The position numbers and the translations under genes are program-made. This document shows, in pieces, positions 20,933-30,563 of a stretch of 64,000 nt of DNA; positions within the stretch are counted from its first letter, which is position 1, and the number at the start of each line of letters is the position of its first letter. The stretch lies in contig JAQOOI010000015.1 in NCBI GenBank assembly GCA_028554645.1, positions 558,001 to 622,000 on the forward strand. The letters are read 5' to 3'. The notes beneath the pieces were generated by a model. It did not search any database. It was not told the DNA's origin and saw only the letters and a list, made by a program, of their open reading frames with translations. The DNA comes from Omphalotus guepiniiformis (lineage: Eukaryota > Basidiomycota > Agaricomycetes > Agaricales > Omphalotaceae).

Positions 20933-21210
20933 AATCATGTGACAAGTATGTATTTTGTGAGTCACCCTTGCCGTGTGAACAGAATCCAAAATGGGACGCC
21001 CAGAAAAAGTTTCCAGGTCACGTGATTGTAGCCACCAGTGACTCCGAGTGACACCGTGACAATCTGTAACAATATGTGATGTGTGACATACCCATATAAG
21101 GGATAAGGGTAACTGCCCTAAAGCCCAAAAATGCGCCCTATAAAGTGTCAAGGGCAACTGCCCTTTCTGAAGGCTCTCCCTTGATGGGCAACTACCCTTA
21201 TTTAATCTTC
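20933..21210 (-). repeat. Right terminal inverted repeat of the KDZ element
   Basis: 278 bp, reverse complement of 8984-9263. It starts 90 bp after the transposase stop codon at 20842. The outermost bases (TTAATCTTC at 21202-21210) mirror the left end. Confidence 0.93.
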
Positions 21211-21320
21211 TAGGCAGCAGCTACTGGTGCAAACTTGAGGTGAAAGGATGTCAACGACAATCTCCCGCCCAGGCCTGTCCTCCTACTCCTCATTGCCTGG
21301 TTATGCTTGATTACTTTCCT
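21211..21320. other. Right flank of the KDZ element, no feature
   Basis: Short unique sequence between the terminal repeat and a decayed FunK1 gene. No matching target duplication was found next to the repeat. Confidence 0.5.
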
Positions 21321-22000
21321 TCGCCCTCGTAGACCGCAGCGTCTCCCATATCTCCTGCATCACTCTTCTAGGTTGCTTCCTAGGCGGTTAGGCATCGTGT
21401 TTCGGCATCGTATGCTCATTCCACTTCATGTTTCATGTCTTCGTTGGACCCCCAGTCAGTCTGCCGTGTTGATGGCATTGGTCAAAAGCTGAACCAGTCT
21501 TCCTCAGTTCAGATCATCCAGGCGTGCTACAAAGTCCACTCCGGGGGTCATCTTTCCGTAATTCTTCGCGTTCGTCTTCCGGTGTAGCAGCGTACTCAAC
21601 TTTCCATCTTTTTCTGAACATTATTGCAACGCATATCGAACGTACTCCGACTCAGACAAGAGAACGCCGAATGCGTTTGATGGGAGCTTGGGACAACGCT
21701 TGACAGAGTATCGAAGAACTATCCAACACAAGGCATGAAAGAAGCTTTCCAGATCGTTCCTCCAAGTTAGGGACGAGAATCTGGTACAGTATCAAGCAGT
21801 CCAAACCGACATGAATTGTCATAAGAGAGTTTATAGAGATGATATTACCAATCACGACTTACCGTGCGTTCACACCTCTCCGTTTTTCCAAGGTTGCTTC
21901 GATAGGTCCCAATCAATCAAAAATCTCTCCCTGCATTCATCAATCAGGATGCTCCCGATGTGCTGAGAGTACCTCGAAGTAGAGTCTTCACATTCTCCTA
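21320..22000 (-). pseudogene. FunK1 kinase pseudogene fragment
   Basis: Read on the minus strand, 21965-21864 gives SILIDECRERFLIDWDLSK, the FunK1 catalytic-loop tail and DFG-equivalent (IDWD), soon followed by an in-frame TGA and a splice-like GTAAG. After the intron, about 21830-21700 gives NDLESFFHALCWIVLRYS, the FunK1 C-lobe signature, again interrupted by stops. The HRD segment is missing. This is a decayed paralogue of the kinases at 38349, 41238 and 55847. Confidence 0.75.
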
Positions 22001-22920
22001 TTCTTCGCATTCTCCTATTCTTCGCATTGTGCGGCCATAGGGAACACGTCAGTTGTTTGCAGCGTGGGTAGAATCGAACATTGAAGACATACCCTCCACA
22101 TAGACAAAGTTCTTATTCCAAAACGAGCGTGTTAGTGGCATTACTGATAATGAGTGGCCATAAAGCTACCGCTTTGACGGCAGGAATTGTTCCCTCGGAA
22201 TTTCTTTACTATCGCTGGAAGTTGACGGCATCCTTGAGACACGTCGATGGCGTCCAGACGAGTGGTGAGTCTGGATGAAAAACGCTGTTAGCATTACTAT
22301 GATCGACTCGGAGTGTGAGGAAGCTACAGCGGGACTTCTGCAGGAATTTCCGATCGCCTAGATTTCAACTTACGCATCGAATCTAGCCCCATATCTTCCA
22401 CGGACAACTTCTCGCTTTTTTTAAAGAGTTCTTCAATGAGAAAGGCTCGGTCGCTTCATAGATTGAGTAGACGTCAGACTTTTTAGTATGTTAGAACATG
22501 TCGTCTTCATTGACACGACTTTGGCAGCGAAAAGCTGAACCCATTCGAACAATTTTGAAGCCTGAGATAGACGAGGTATAGAGAGTTCAAGGTAGAACTG
22601 AAAGGGTAGATAGCGGCTGATGAGGACGTACCATTAACCTTATCCTAGTCCTCTTATAGCTTTTAAACCCCCATTCTCGCCAAATGCTGAGCAAAGAAAA
22701 GCACAAGGAATGACATCATTACCTTGCTTGCAAGGTCTCTTTCCCTTCTTTAATTCGCGGTATTTATACCAAAGCTGTACAAACAATATCACATGATAGT
22801 TATTTGTAATTGTTCCTCTGAATTTCCTTGTAGAGCACTCGCTCTTCAAGTTTTAACATTCCTGCCATACCAACTACAAGTTTTTAGCATCGCAAACGAT
22901 TGCCCGTTTATCCTTGCTTT
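22001..22920. other. No gene seen
   Basis: Only short open frames without likeness to known families; no RNA or repeat signal recognised. Confidence 0.4.
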
Positions 22921-22922
22921 TA

Positions 22923-23221
22923 CATGGACTTAGGCGGCGACGAAAGCGGTACTTGCACCTTTTGACTTGTTCACTGTTTAACTGCTCGTAGATTATCGTC
23001 GATTGAAGATTTACGCACAAAGGGAGCGAAGGTCTTTCAGTTGGATGTGACGAGTCCTCCGGACGAGTTGAAGAAGTTTATGGAGGTTGCTATTGGGGCT
23101 TTGTGAGTAGTTTCGTCGCAACTTTTTGATTGAATCCCTCATTCCATCATCATAGTGGGAAAGTGGACATTTTGGTTCACAATGCTGGGTATTTGCTCGG
23201 CGGGGCTATAGAGGAAAACTC
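22923..23221 (+). pseudogene. Short-chain dehydrogenase (SDR) exon fragments
   Basis: Three pieces with intact splice borders: about 22923-22948, 22992-23102 and 23156-23221. They give LSSIEDLRTKGAKVFQLDVT and GKVDILVHNAGYLLGGAIEENS, the SDR segment around the NNAG motif (here HNAG). The 66-nt last piece has exactly the size and borders of exon 2 in the complete SDR gene at 57451-58606 of this window. The Rossmann N-terminus and the YxxxK half are missing. The last exon is followed directly by ABC-transporter exons. Confidence 0.8.
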
Positions 23222-23295
23222 GTACATGTTCAATAGTTCAGTCGTGCATAGTATATCAGACCAAACCATACTAATTACCTACCTCGTCGCCCCAG

Positions 23296-23820
23296 GGCAA
23301 GTCAACGACACTACAGGAAACAGACGTGTGGGATTTAAGTCCGTGTATCAAATCAAGGGCCGTTTTTGGAAAATTTAGCGCCAATGCGAACGACGATGCG
23401 AGTGCGGGTGACGCACTTGGCTTTGAGCAGAAAAAGCCCAAGAAAAAGACGTTACTAAGGCGATTATGGGAAGCCAATTCGTTCGATATTTGGTACGTTT
23501 TCTACTTTTCCGTGTTATCTTTGCTGCAAAAGGATCTCATGTTTGGTTTATGACGGTAGCTTGGACGCTTCGTTAACGATGGTTAGCGTATCTCTGGGGT
23601 ACTTTAACCCTTTCTTCCTAAAGTACGTGTCATTCCTCCCTTCAAAACTTTGAACCGCATATTTACCCTTTTGCCTTTCAGCGCTTGATAGGATATCGGT
23701 GTACCTCGATGAGGAGGAGGTGGATGAGTGTGTTTCGTCTTTGATGGGTGGAACTAGGGCTGCGCAGCGTGATCGAGGTGGGAGTGGGTCGACTGTGAAT
23801 GGTGCCTGTGATCATCATTC
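23296..23820 (+). pseudogene. ABC transporter (multidrug-resistance type) exon fragments
   Basis: Block 1 (23296-23492) encodes DVWDLSPCIKSRAVFGKF and TLLRRLWEANSFDIW, the N-terminal region of fungal MRP/ABC-C transporters. A short block at about 23565-23620 gives SLTMVSVSLGYFNPFFLK. Block 3 (23683-23812) gives ALDRISVYLDEEEVDECVSSL, the linker before the first nucleotide-binding domain. The nucleotide-binding domains are absent. The pieces are in the right order with splice-like gaps but cannot make a transporter. They follow the SDR pieces as if joined by an intron (23222-23295). Confidence 0.7.
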
Positions 23821-24653
23821 ACTGAAGTTCTTGTTCAGACGACTCTAATGCAATGGGATGGCCATGGACTCCACCTTGGGACGAAGATTTTGGTGTTGTG
23901 CTTCTTCGAGTGGGGACTGCGAGCCTGGAAGCAACAGATTTGAGAGGATGGAGCAATGAAGTAGGCGGGATAGGCCCTCCTCCTCCCTAAAACGGTGTTG
24001 AATCTGGGACCACTGCGAACAATGCTTCGGATGACACAACACTGTCAACAATCTCAACTACCATGCCTGCAACATGATGGAGTGCAAACAAAAATGCGTA
24101 AATACTGAATTGGTTGATGGTTGAGTCATCTGCCACAAAATGAAAAAATGTAGCCTCTCCCACGTAGATACAAACACCCATCACACAACGGACTATGTAA
24201 ATATTAATTCTCAATGTTTGATTGACTTTTGAGTAAAACTGTCCTGCCTACTGCACCTACTGCGTCATGCCTGCAACCAAGCAAGGTTTCTGCCGACGCA
24301 GTCGGCTTTTACCCTAGTCACTAAATCGAGGGAAAAGTGATGAGGCGTTGCAAGAGTTTGAATTTGATGTAGATAAGATACGTGTTGACCATCGGTTATA
24401 TGACCATATAAAGACACCGCCATAATCGTACGATATCATGACACGTTACGATTTTGCTGCCAGTAATATACCACATCGTCATCCCTCGTATTTTCTATTT
24501 CACCTCAAATTACTTGATAATCATAAGCAATAATTGCTACAACAATATATGGCAGTATGATAGAGGCAAATATCTGCATAAGAATGTAAGTTGCTACCAT
24601 TTGCTCGCAAGTTTTTTGACATACTGGTACACAGCAATAGTACAAAGTAATAA
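23821..24653. other. No gene seen; 3' flank of the Plavaka transposase
   Basis: A+T-rich with short open frames only. One end of the Plavaka element should lie here, but I could not find a matching inverted repeat on the other side. Confidence 0.4.
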
Positions 24654-27600
24654 TTATTCAGATGCGTAACCCATGTCAAAATCAGAGTCTTCCCCGTCGT
24701 CTGGACCGAACTCGAGCTCCTCTGCTATATCTTCACCTTCCCCCTCAATTGCACTAAGATTATCACTTTCAGTTTCCTCATCACTAGACTCCACCTCACG
24801 AGGTTCCGTGCCACCACTGTAGTCCATACTATCATCCTCGTCGTCTGAATGGGAGTCCCGAGTGTCTCCTTCGGGATCGACATTGACCAGAAGACTCACT
24901 TGTTCTTGGCCGCCGGTGGTCTCATTGTAGGTTTCAGATTCTTCGCTGCTGTCGTACATGCATTCATCTTCATCTCCGTCTTTCTCTTGCAGTCCATGTG
25001 TGTCAAGCAACATGTTATCAACATGGCCAATGCCTCCGCCAAGGTAGCGCATGAACATATCCCGGTCAACAAAGCTGCGAACGGACACGAAGCTCAGTAG
25101 AAGATTTCATACAAACGGAACACACTTACATCGTCACGTAGAAGTTTGCCCAGTCATCGTTCTCTCCTAGGGCTCGCGCTGCGGTAAGTGCCTCGGTTTG
25201 GAGCAAATCACCTGTTCTTCCAGTTGAAAAATCGGGGATTAGATGACAGGCCCGGATGATCAACGATGGATCAAGAAACCCGAACGCAAAGTCGTCAGTA
25301 TCAGGTACAAATCCAATTTTAGGTAGCCTTGCAGTGCTAATGCCCGAACGATAGCCTGGTTCAACGCCGAGCCAACGCACCCACAAAAATTCCATGTGAT
25401 GGCGCTTCACAGTGTGTCCCCTCTCAGTCTTTTTGTGGTGATGTACGTCAGCGTGGAATATTCCTAGTACACGAGCATACCAATACGGATGCGAACCAGC
25501 TTCAGTTTCGGGAGATAGAACCATCACAGTGCAGTGATCGGTACGGGGATTGATGACGTCCTGGTCCCGACGAACATCGTAAGTCGTATAATTGATTCGT
25601 AAAGTTTTCACAGCATAGAATTTCTCGTTGACGATCTCGATTGTATTGCGATCCTCATCAGTGAACGACTCGTGTGTGTCTCCGTCAAAATCGCGGTCAA
25701 GAAGACGACCGAGGAGGTGGTCTTGTAGTTTGGAAACGAAGTCCTAAGTGAATGACTAAAGGTGAGCATTAACTCCAGCAAATAAGCTACTACATCTGAC
25801 CTTTTTTGCAGGATCAGCTGGTTGCTGGTAGAGAAACGACGTTAGGTGTATTGGATGATCACGCCTGTCAGACATGAAGTGGTGAATATCTAGAGGTACA
25901 TCAAGATCCTCTGGGCGCTCGTCAATTCCAAATCCAACGTGGTGCGTATGAGTGTCAACGTTCCCAGATGTATGATGTTGTTCTGATCGGTCTCTCTGCT
26001 TGCCTTTCGCTAGTGCTGCTTTTTGCTTTGCATATCGGGCTTTCGCAAGCAGTCGTCCTCGGCGGTACCGTCGTCCGATCTGCTCAGTCGCGTTACGCTT
26101 GTTAGTCAGGGCATAATACTGCTTCACTAGTCGATGTGCACGTTCACCCTAGATACAAAGTGTCATATGCAATGCGAATATCAAAGGATGTAGCATATGA
26201 CTCACCATTTGGGTTGAATAGCTGTCGGTTGTTCCAAACTGTCTAATCGCTGACACGTAGTCTCCCAGAGCATGAAACTTGTATGTGAAAAGGTTCAAGG
26301 TCTTTGGTTTTCGTTGACCTGGAGTTTCTGCCGTAGCCAAGAGTGTGTTTGTGGAACGCTGCAAGTCTGTTTGATTTCGACGACGAGCTCGAGCTTCTTG
26401 TTCGCGCGGTAGTTCCATAGTATTAAACTGAGAGCACGTCTTATCCCGAAACTCTCTCATCAGCTTCCCTAGCTCAACTGTCAGCGTGTGTAGTTTCGCA
26501 AGGGTGGAATCTGTATGAATGCGGAGTTTTGCTAGTGCATGCCAGTGCGCGAGGCGGAACAGAAGTTTTCTAAGCCGATTATTATGTTCGTCATCCGGTA
26601 GCAATCCTTCAAAAGCAGGTATTGCGCACTACTATCTTTGTGAGTTGCAATTGAGGATATATAGCATAGAGGTTGCTGACCTGAAGGAGATCTTCGAAAT
26701 CACGCGCAGCCAGTTTCTTCATTTCAGATGCATTATTTGCGAACTTTCGTATCGTTGAATTCTTGAATGTCGGAATCAGACGGAATCTAAAGCAGTTTTA
26801 GAATTGTCGCAGGGTACTTTTCATCGTGAATGTTACCTTCGGTCTAGCTCAGCAACACGTTCTACACCACTTGGGGATGCATAGAGTAGCCGTATCAGAT
26901 GCGTAAACAGTGTTTTCCACACGCCTAACTCAAACTCGTGCATAAAGTCGACCACCAACATCTTTGACGGTTCAAAGTTAAGGCCAAGGCGATCAACAAA
27001 AGCATTCTAGAACAAGAAAGATTATCGTAATGGACGATGCAAAAAGAGAAGGAAGTGGTTTACAATGGTTGGGACAGATGAACTGCTCTGAAGAAGGTCG
27101 TTGACATTCTTGCCGCCAATTCGTAAGCCTAGCTCGTAAATAAACTGTCTCGCACGATTGACTTGATAGACCAGGTAGTTTCGAATGTTGATTGCCCGGC
27201 ACTGAAGATCTCTAAGCATACCCAGCTTGTCAAGCCAAGATTTTTGAATGAGGCATCGTGGACACGGGCATAAGCCTTTGTCTCGGATGGTGGCAAGCAA
27301 GACTCTGCATGCAATGTAATTTGTCTGTGAGCTAAGCAGAAATGATTTCACTGTTATGCTTACTTTTCTGGATAATCAGCAGAGTAGGTGAAGAACCGAG
27401 GATACACCCTACGTTCTATACCATCAGCACACCGAATAACAATTCCGTATTTGTACGCTTTGACGAATTCATCATCGAGTAAAATTTTCCAGACCGCATG
27501 CATGAGCTCACGCCGACAATGTGTCAATATTTCCTGTTTTTGCGTCTTCCACTTGGGGTGAAATGCCGCCACAAAATCCTGAAAATAATCTGGTAACTTT

Positions 27601-28677
27601 ATCACCCCGGGCCAGTGAGTAAGACATCAAGACATAGCTAAATGTTACTCACCGATGGAATGTAGGCAATATGATGACATGCACCCGAGCTTGGCTGCGC
27701 TCGAATATACTTCGTCAAGTTGCCGAGCATACCATAGATAGGCCATAGCTTAGCTATCCCAAAACTCGTGAGATGGGTTGAATCCGACCACACCATGAGT
27801 GCAGCAATGATATGTTCCAGTTTGCAAGAAGGAGAGTCTGGAGAAGGTGGAGCACGCTGGACTCTATCGTGCTCTGCAATGAAGGCATCTGATGTATAAA
27901 GTTCACCATAAACTCGCTGCTCCTGGTCCGCGTTTGGTGGCTGATGAAACAGTTTGAATGGAGACAGGTGATATTTCTTCGCAAGAGGATCTGCAAACAC
28001 GTCTCGAATGACTGAGAGCAAGTCACGAAAGTACAAGCCAGGAACAGAAAACACCTTCGGCGGAACATTCTTCTGACCCGATGGCACCTCAATATCAACA
28101 CTTCTCTCTTTAAAACCATTCAGAAAAGACGGCGACGAATCTACAGAGGCTTTGTCTGCTCGCTGATTCTCTGTGTGTGCATTGAACCCTGCGAGGTCTG
28201 CGACGTGAAAGTCTGGTGCCAGTAAAACTTCGTCAACCAGGCGAGTAGTTTCAGCCTCCGACTTTGAGCCACTACCACTATTCAACCACTGCATCAGGCG
28301 GTAAATCGACATATTCCCGAATGGCCAAGGTGGATTATTTTCAGAGGCGGTGGACATGGAACCAGGATTATCTTCGTTGGATTCAGCTGCTTGGTCGACC
28401 CTTCGATTGTAAAGGTCTCTTGCTTGGACAAACGAGTCGGGGTCATACGACGGACGATGGGGATACAAGCGATAGAGATAAAAGGGATTTAAGAGAGTTT
28501 TCAATGTATCGCGAACTATGAGGACTACACGAGGTAGTGACCGCAATGGTGTATCTGAAACTCCTGGGCTAGTGGTTCCGGTTTCATTCTTTTCAGCAAA
28601 GATAGCGGCTGGTGGCACCTGAGGCAGTATGTCTCGGTAACGTTTAGGAAGCTGAATATCCCGCTTTGGCCTGCCGG

Positions 28678-29131
28678 TGTTACGAACGTTTTCTTTTTTC
28701 ATCTTATCTCATTGTTTGTACATATGGACACTTTTATTATCAGTAGATAGCATCTTAAGTTATAGATCTAGGGTTATATTAAATACACACGTAGGTAGCA
28801 TAATGATCGAGATCAAGCATGTAGACCTCAAGGCGATCACGATCATTAATGAAACACTTGAGGCGATCGAACTCATGGTAGACACACGGTGGATTAGTCA
28901 AGGGTTATAGCCCAGGGTTTAGGGTTTTATTTACGTATATAACAAGTCCGCTTAGGTAGATATTTCTTTAGCTTCGATCTTGTCAATAACTCCTCGAGTT
29001 TAGACTTGTACTTAGCATAACATCTTTGTATCATTCCTCTTCTCAATTCTATTTTCTGCTTTTCTCTTATTCGTGTGAAACTGAGATTCTTGTGTTTGGT
29101 TATTTGAGTTTGACAACTCGAGTCGCTGACA
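28678..29131 (+). repeat. 5' LTR of chromovirus copy B
   Basis: 454 bp, TGTTACGAAC...GTCGCTGACA, identical to 34498-34951. Contains TATATAA (28936-28942) and the primer sequence TAGCTTCGATCTT (28969-28981). Confidence 0.97.
28936..28981 (+). promoter_or_regulatory. LTR core promoter and predicted transcript start
   Basis: TATATAA at 28936-28942. A start ~30 bp downstream would fall at about 28966-28972. The stretch complementary to the primer-binding site starts at 28969, so the predicted RNA would begin with the primer, as needed for Tf1-type self-priming. Confidence 0.7.
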
Positions 29132-29132
29132 T

Positions 29133-29145
29133 AAGATCGAAGCTA
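29133..29145 (+). promoter_or_regulatory. Self-priming primer-binding site
   Basis: AAGATCGAAGCTA, two bases after the 5' LTR end, is a perfect 13-bp reverse complement of LTR positions 28969-28981. This is the arrangement of Tf1, where the 5' end of the element RNA folds back and primes reverse transcription instead of a tRNA. Copy A keeps the same pairing. Confidence 0.8.
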
Positions 29146-29669
29146 CACAACTCACCCGACCAACACAATTCAAATCGCCTTCTTGTTGCTATTTCAGTAG
29201 CAAGTAAGTTTCTCTTGACCCTTCACACGCTTACTTCATTTTCTCCCTTTGATATTCGGGTTTCCGTCCGAATTAGGAATCTGTGCTCCATTAGAGTAAT
29301 TGCGCCTATAGTACAAACGAGTAACGTTGAGTCCGACTTGGTACTGGCAGCAGAAAGCATCGTCTGATAACCAACCTTCGGGGAGGGGACTTTGCGCTTG
29401 GGGAACGAGGTGCACTCCTAGAAAGGCACGCCCAGGTTTACTCAGCAAACAAGCACAGATTAGGAACTCGTCTATTAGAGGTAGAAAAGGTCCCGAAATC
29501 TCTTCGTGAGGTTACTGACGGACCGAAGTAAACTCTACCATTACGGAATCTTGGGGGAACTTTAGCAGTCTCTTCGAAGAAAGAAACCACTATCCCATCA
29601 CCTATCACACCTTCCTACAAATCTCTTGCATCATCTCCCTATTCTACCCGACCTTCTACCCCTATCAGA

Positions 29670-30563
29670 ATGTCTGAAATCGACACCTCGCGAGGAAAAT
29701 CACTCCTCAACAAACCCGACAACTTCACTGGCGTCAAATCTGAGTTCAAGAATTGGCGTCGAAGGCTCTTTACATACATTCGTGATAAGAAAAATGGTAT
29801 CACGACTGACGATGAAAGGATTGATGTTGCAATCTCTTTCATGAATGGAAAGCTTGTGGACGGATGGGTGAATAATTACTACAACACCCATTTTGACCAA
29901 GACAACGAGAAGTGGCAGAAAGACTGGGCGCAATTCAAGCAAGCCTTGAACAAGGCGTTCCTAGATTCCGGTCTGCAGAGGACAGCGCAGGAGAAGGTGG
30001 AGTTGTTGAAGCAGGGAGCGGGAACGGCGGAGGAGTATTTCCAGGAGTTGGAGATACTGTTGACGGAGGCGGATTACAAGAAGGATGACCCGTACGTGGT
30101 GCGGCTCATCGAAAAGGGCATTAATGAGAAAACAATTGATGCCATTTACACGAGGGACGAGTTGCCCAAAGTGTACGATGAATGGAAGGACATAGTGATC
30201 AAGATTGATCAACTATGGAGAAGGCGTCAGGAGTGGCGCAAGAATCAGAACCAGAACCGACCGGCGTTTACGCCAAGAAGAGAAAGTCCGCAACAGGCGG
30301 CAGGAAGTGGTGATCGGAGAGACGCCACAGGAACAACCTTTGGGGGTATAGGTAAACCCATGGACATTGACGCGGCCCGAAGGAATGGGCAGTGCTTCAA
30401 TTGCGGACAGAAGGGACACATCTCGCGGGATTGTCCAGCAAAGCGGGGTCAGAGAGTGAGGCAGGTGAACATGCAGGAGGAAGAGAAGAAAGAAGAACAG
30501 CCACCGAGCTGGTTCTTGAACTGGTTGAAATCGGATACGGGTTTTGTCAGAGCTCAGAAGTGA
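29670..30563 (+). CDS. Gag polyprotein of chromovirus copy B (297 aa)
   Basis: Forms the virus-like particle in the cytoplasm and packages element RNA. The first ATG after the leader opens a 297-aa frame. The middle shows the Gag-like helical block (FKNWRRRLFTYIRD, WAQFKQALNKAFLD, VELLKQGAGTAEEYFQELE). One CCHC zinc knuckle lies at about residues 242-255 (CFNCGQKGHISRDC). It ends TGFVRAQK at a TGA (30561-30563). The overlap with pol and the slippery site 15 nt before the stop indicate that pol is made by -1 frameshifting. The matching frame in copy A has a nonsense codon; this one is intact. Confidence 0.95.
   Translation: MSEIDTSRGKSLLNKPDNFTGVKSEFKNWRRRLFTYIRDKKNGITTDDERIDVAISFMNGKLVDGWVNNYYNTHFDQDNEKWQKDWAQFKQALNKAFLDSGLQRTAQEKVELLKQGAGTAEEYFQELEILLTEADYKKDDPYVVRLIEKGINEKTIDAIYTRDELPKVYDEWKDIVIKIDQLWRRRQEWRKNQNQNRPAFTPRRESPQQAAGSGDRRDATGTTFGGIGKPMDIDAARRNGQCFNCGQKGHISRDCPAKRGQRVRQVNMQEEEKKEEQPPSWFLNWLKSDTGFVRAQK
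30539..30545 (+). promoter_or_regulatory. -1 ribosomal frameshift heptamer GGGTTTT
   Basis: In gag frame it reads AC[G GGT TTT], the X XXY YYZ form. A -1 slip leads directly into the pol frame (GFCQSSEVNTG). It lies 15 nt before the gag stop, and the site is conserved in copy A. I did not work out a downstream pseudoknot. Confidence 0.75.

Larger units (their letters stand above)
8984..21210. mobile_element. KDZ-class DNA transposon with TET/JBP cargo (12.2 kb)
   Basis: Bounded by ~280-bp terminal inverted repeats and encoding a nine-exon KDZ (Kyakuja-Dileera-Zisupton) transposase plus four cargo genes, among them a TET/JBP dioxygenase. Published work (Iyer and colleagues, 2014) described KDZ transposons with linked TET/JBP genes in basidiomycetes, so the class is known; the cargo layout here is read from sequence. 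No clear target duplication: the left flank ends CTAGAAT and the right flank starts TAGGCAG, with CTAG the only shared word. The transposase has a one-nucleotide frameshift and the TET/JBP gene one TGA, so this copy is probably non-autonomous. Confidence 0.93.

Noticed and set aside
20654..21157. 167-aa min-strand open frame at the right KDZ end, partly repeated at 9037-9234
   Set aside because: Spans the terminal repeat and antisense of the acidic transposase tail; lacks an ATG start.
8970..21220. Target-site duplication for the KDZ element
   Set aside because: Only CTAG is shared and its position does not abut both repeat ends equally, so I do not claim it.
28677..28910. 77-aa open frame present twice (also 34497-34730)
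   Set aside because: Lies fully inside the LTRs, which are untranslated; no known LTR protein of this kind.
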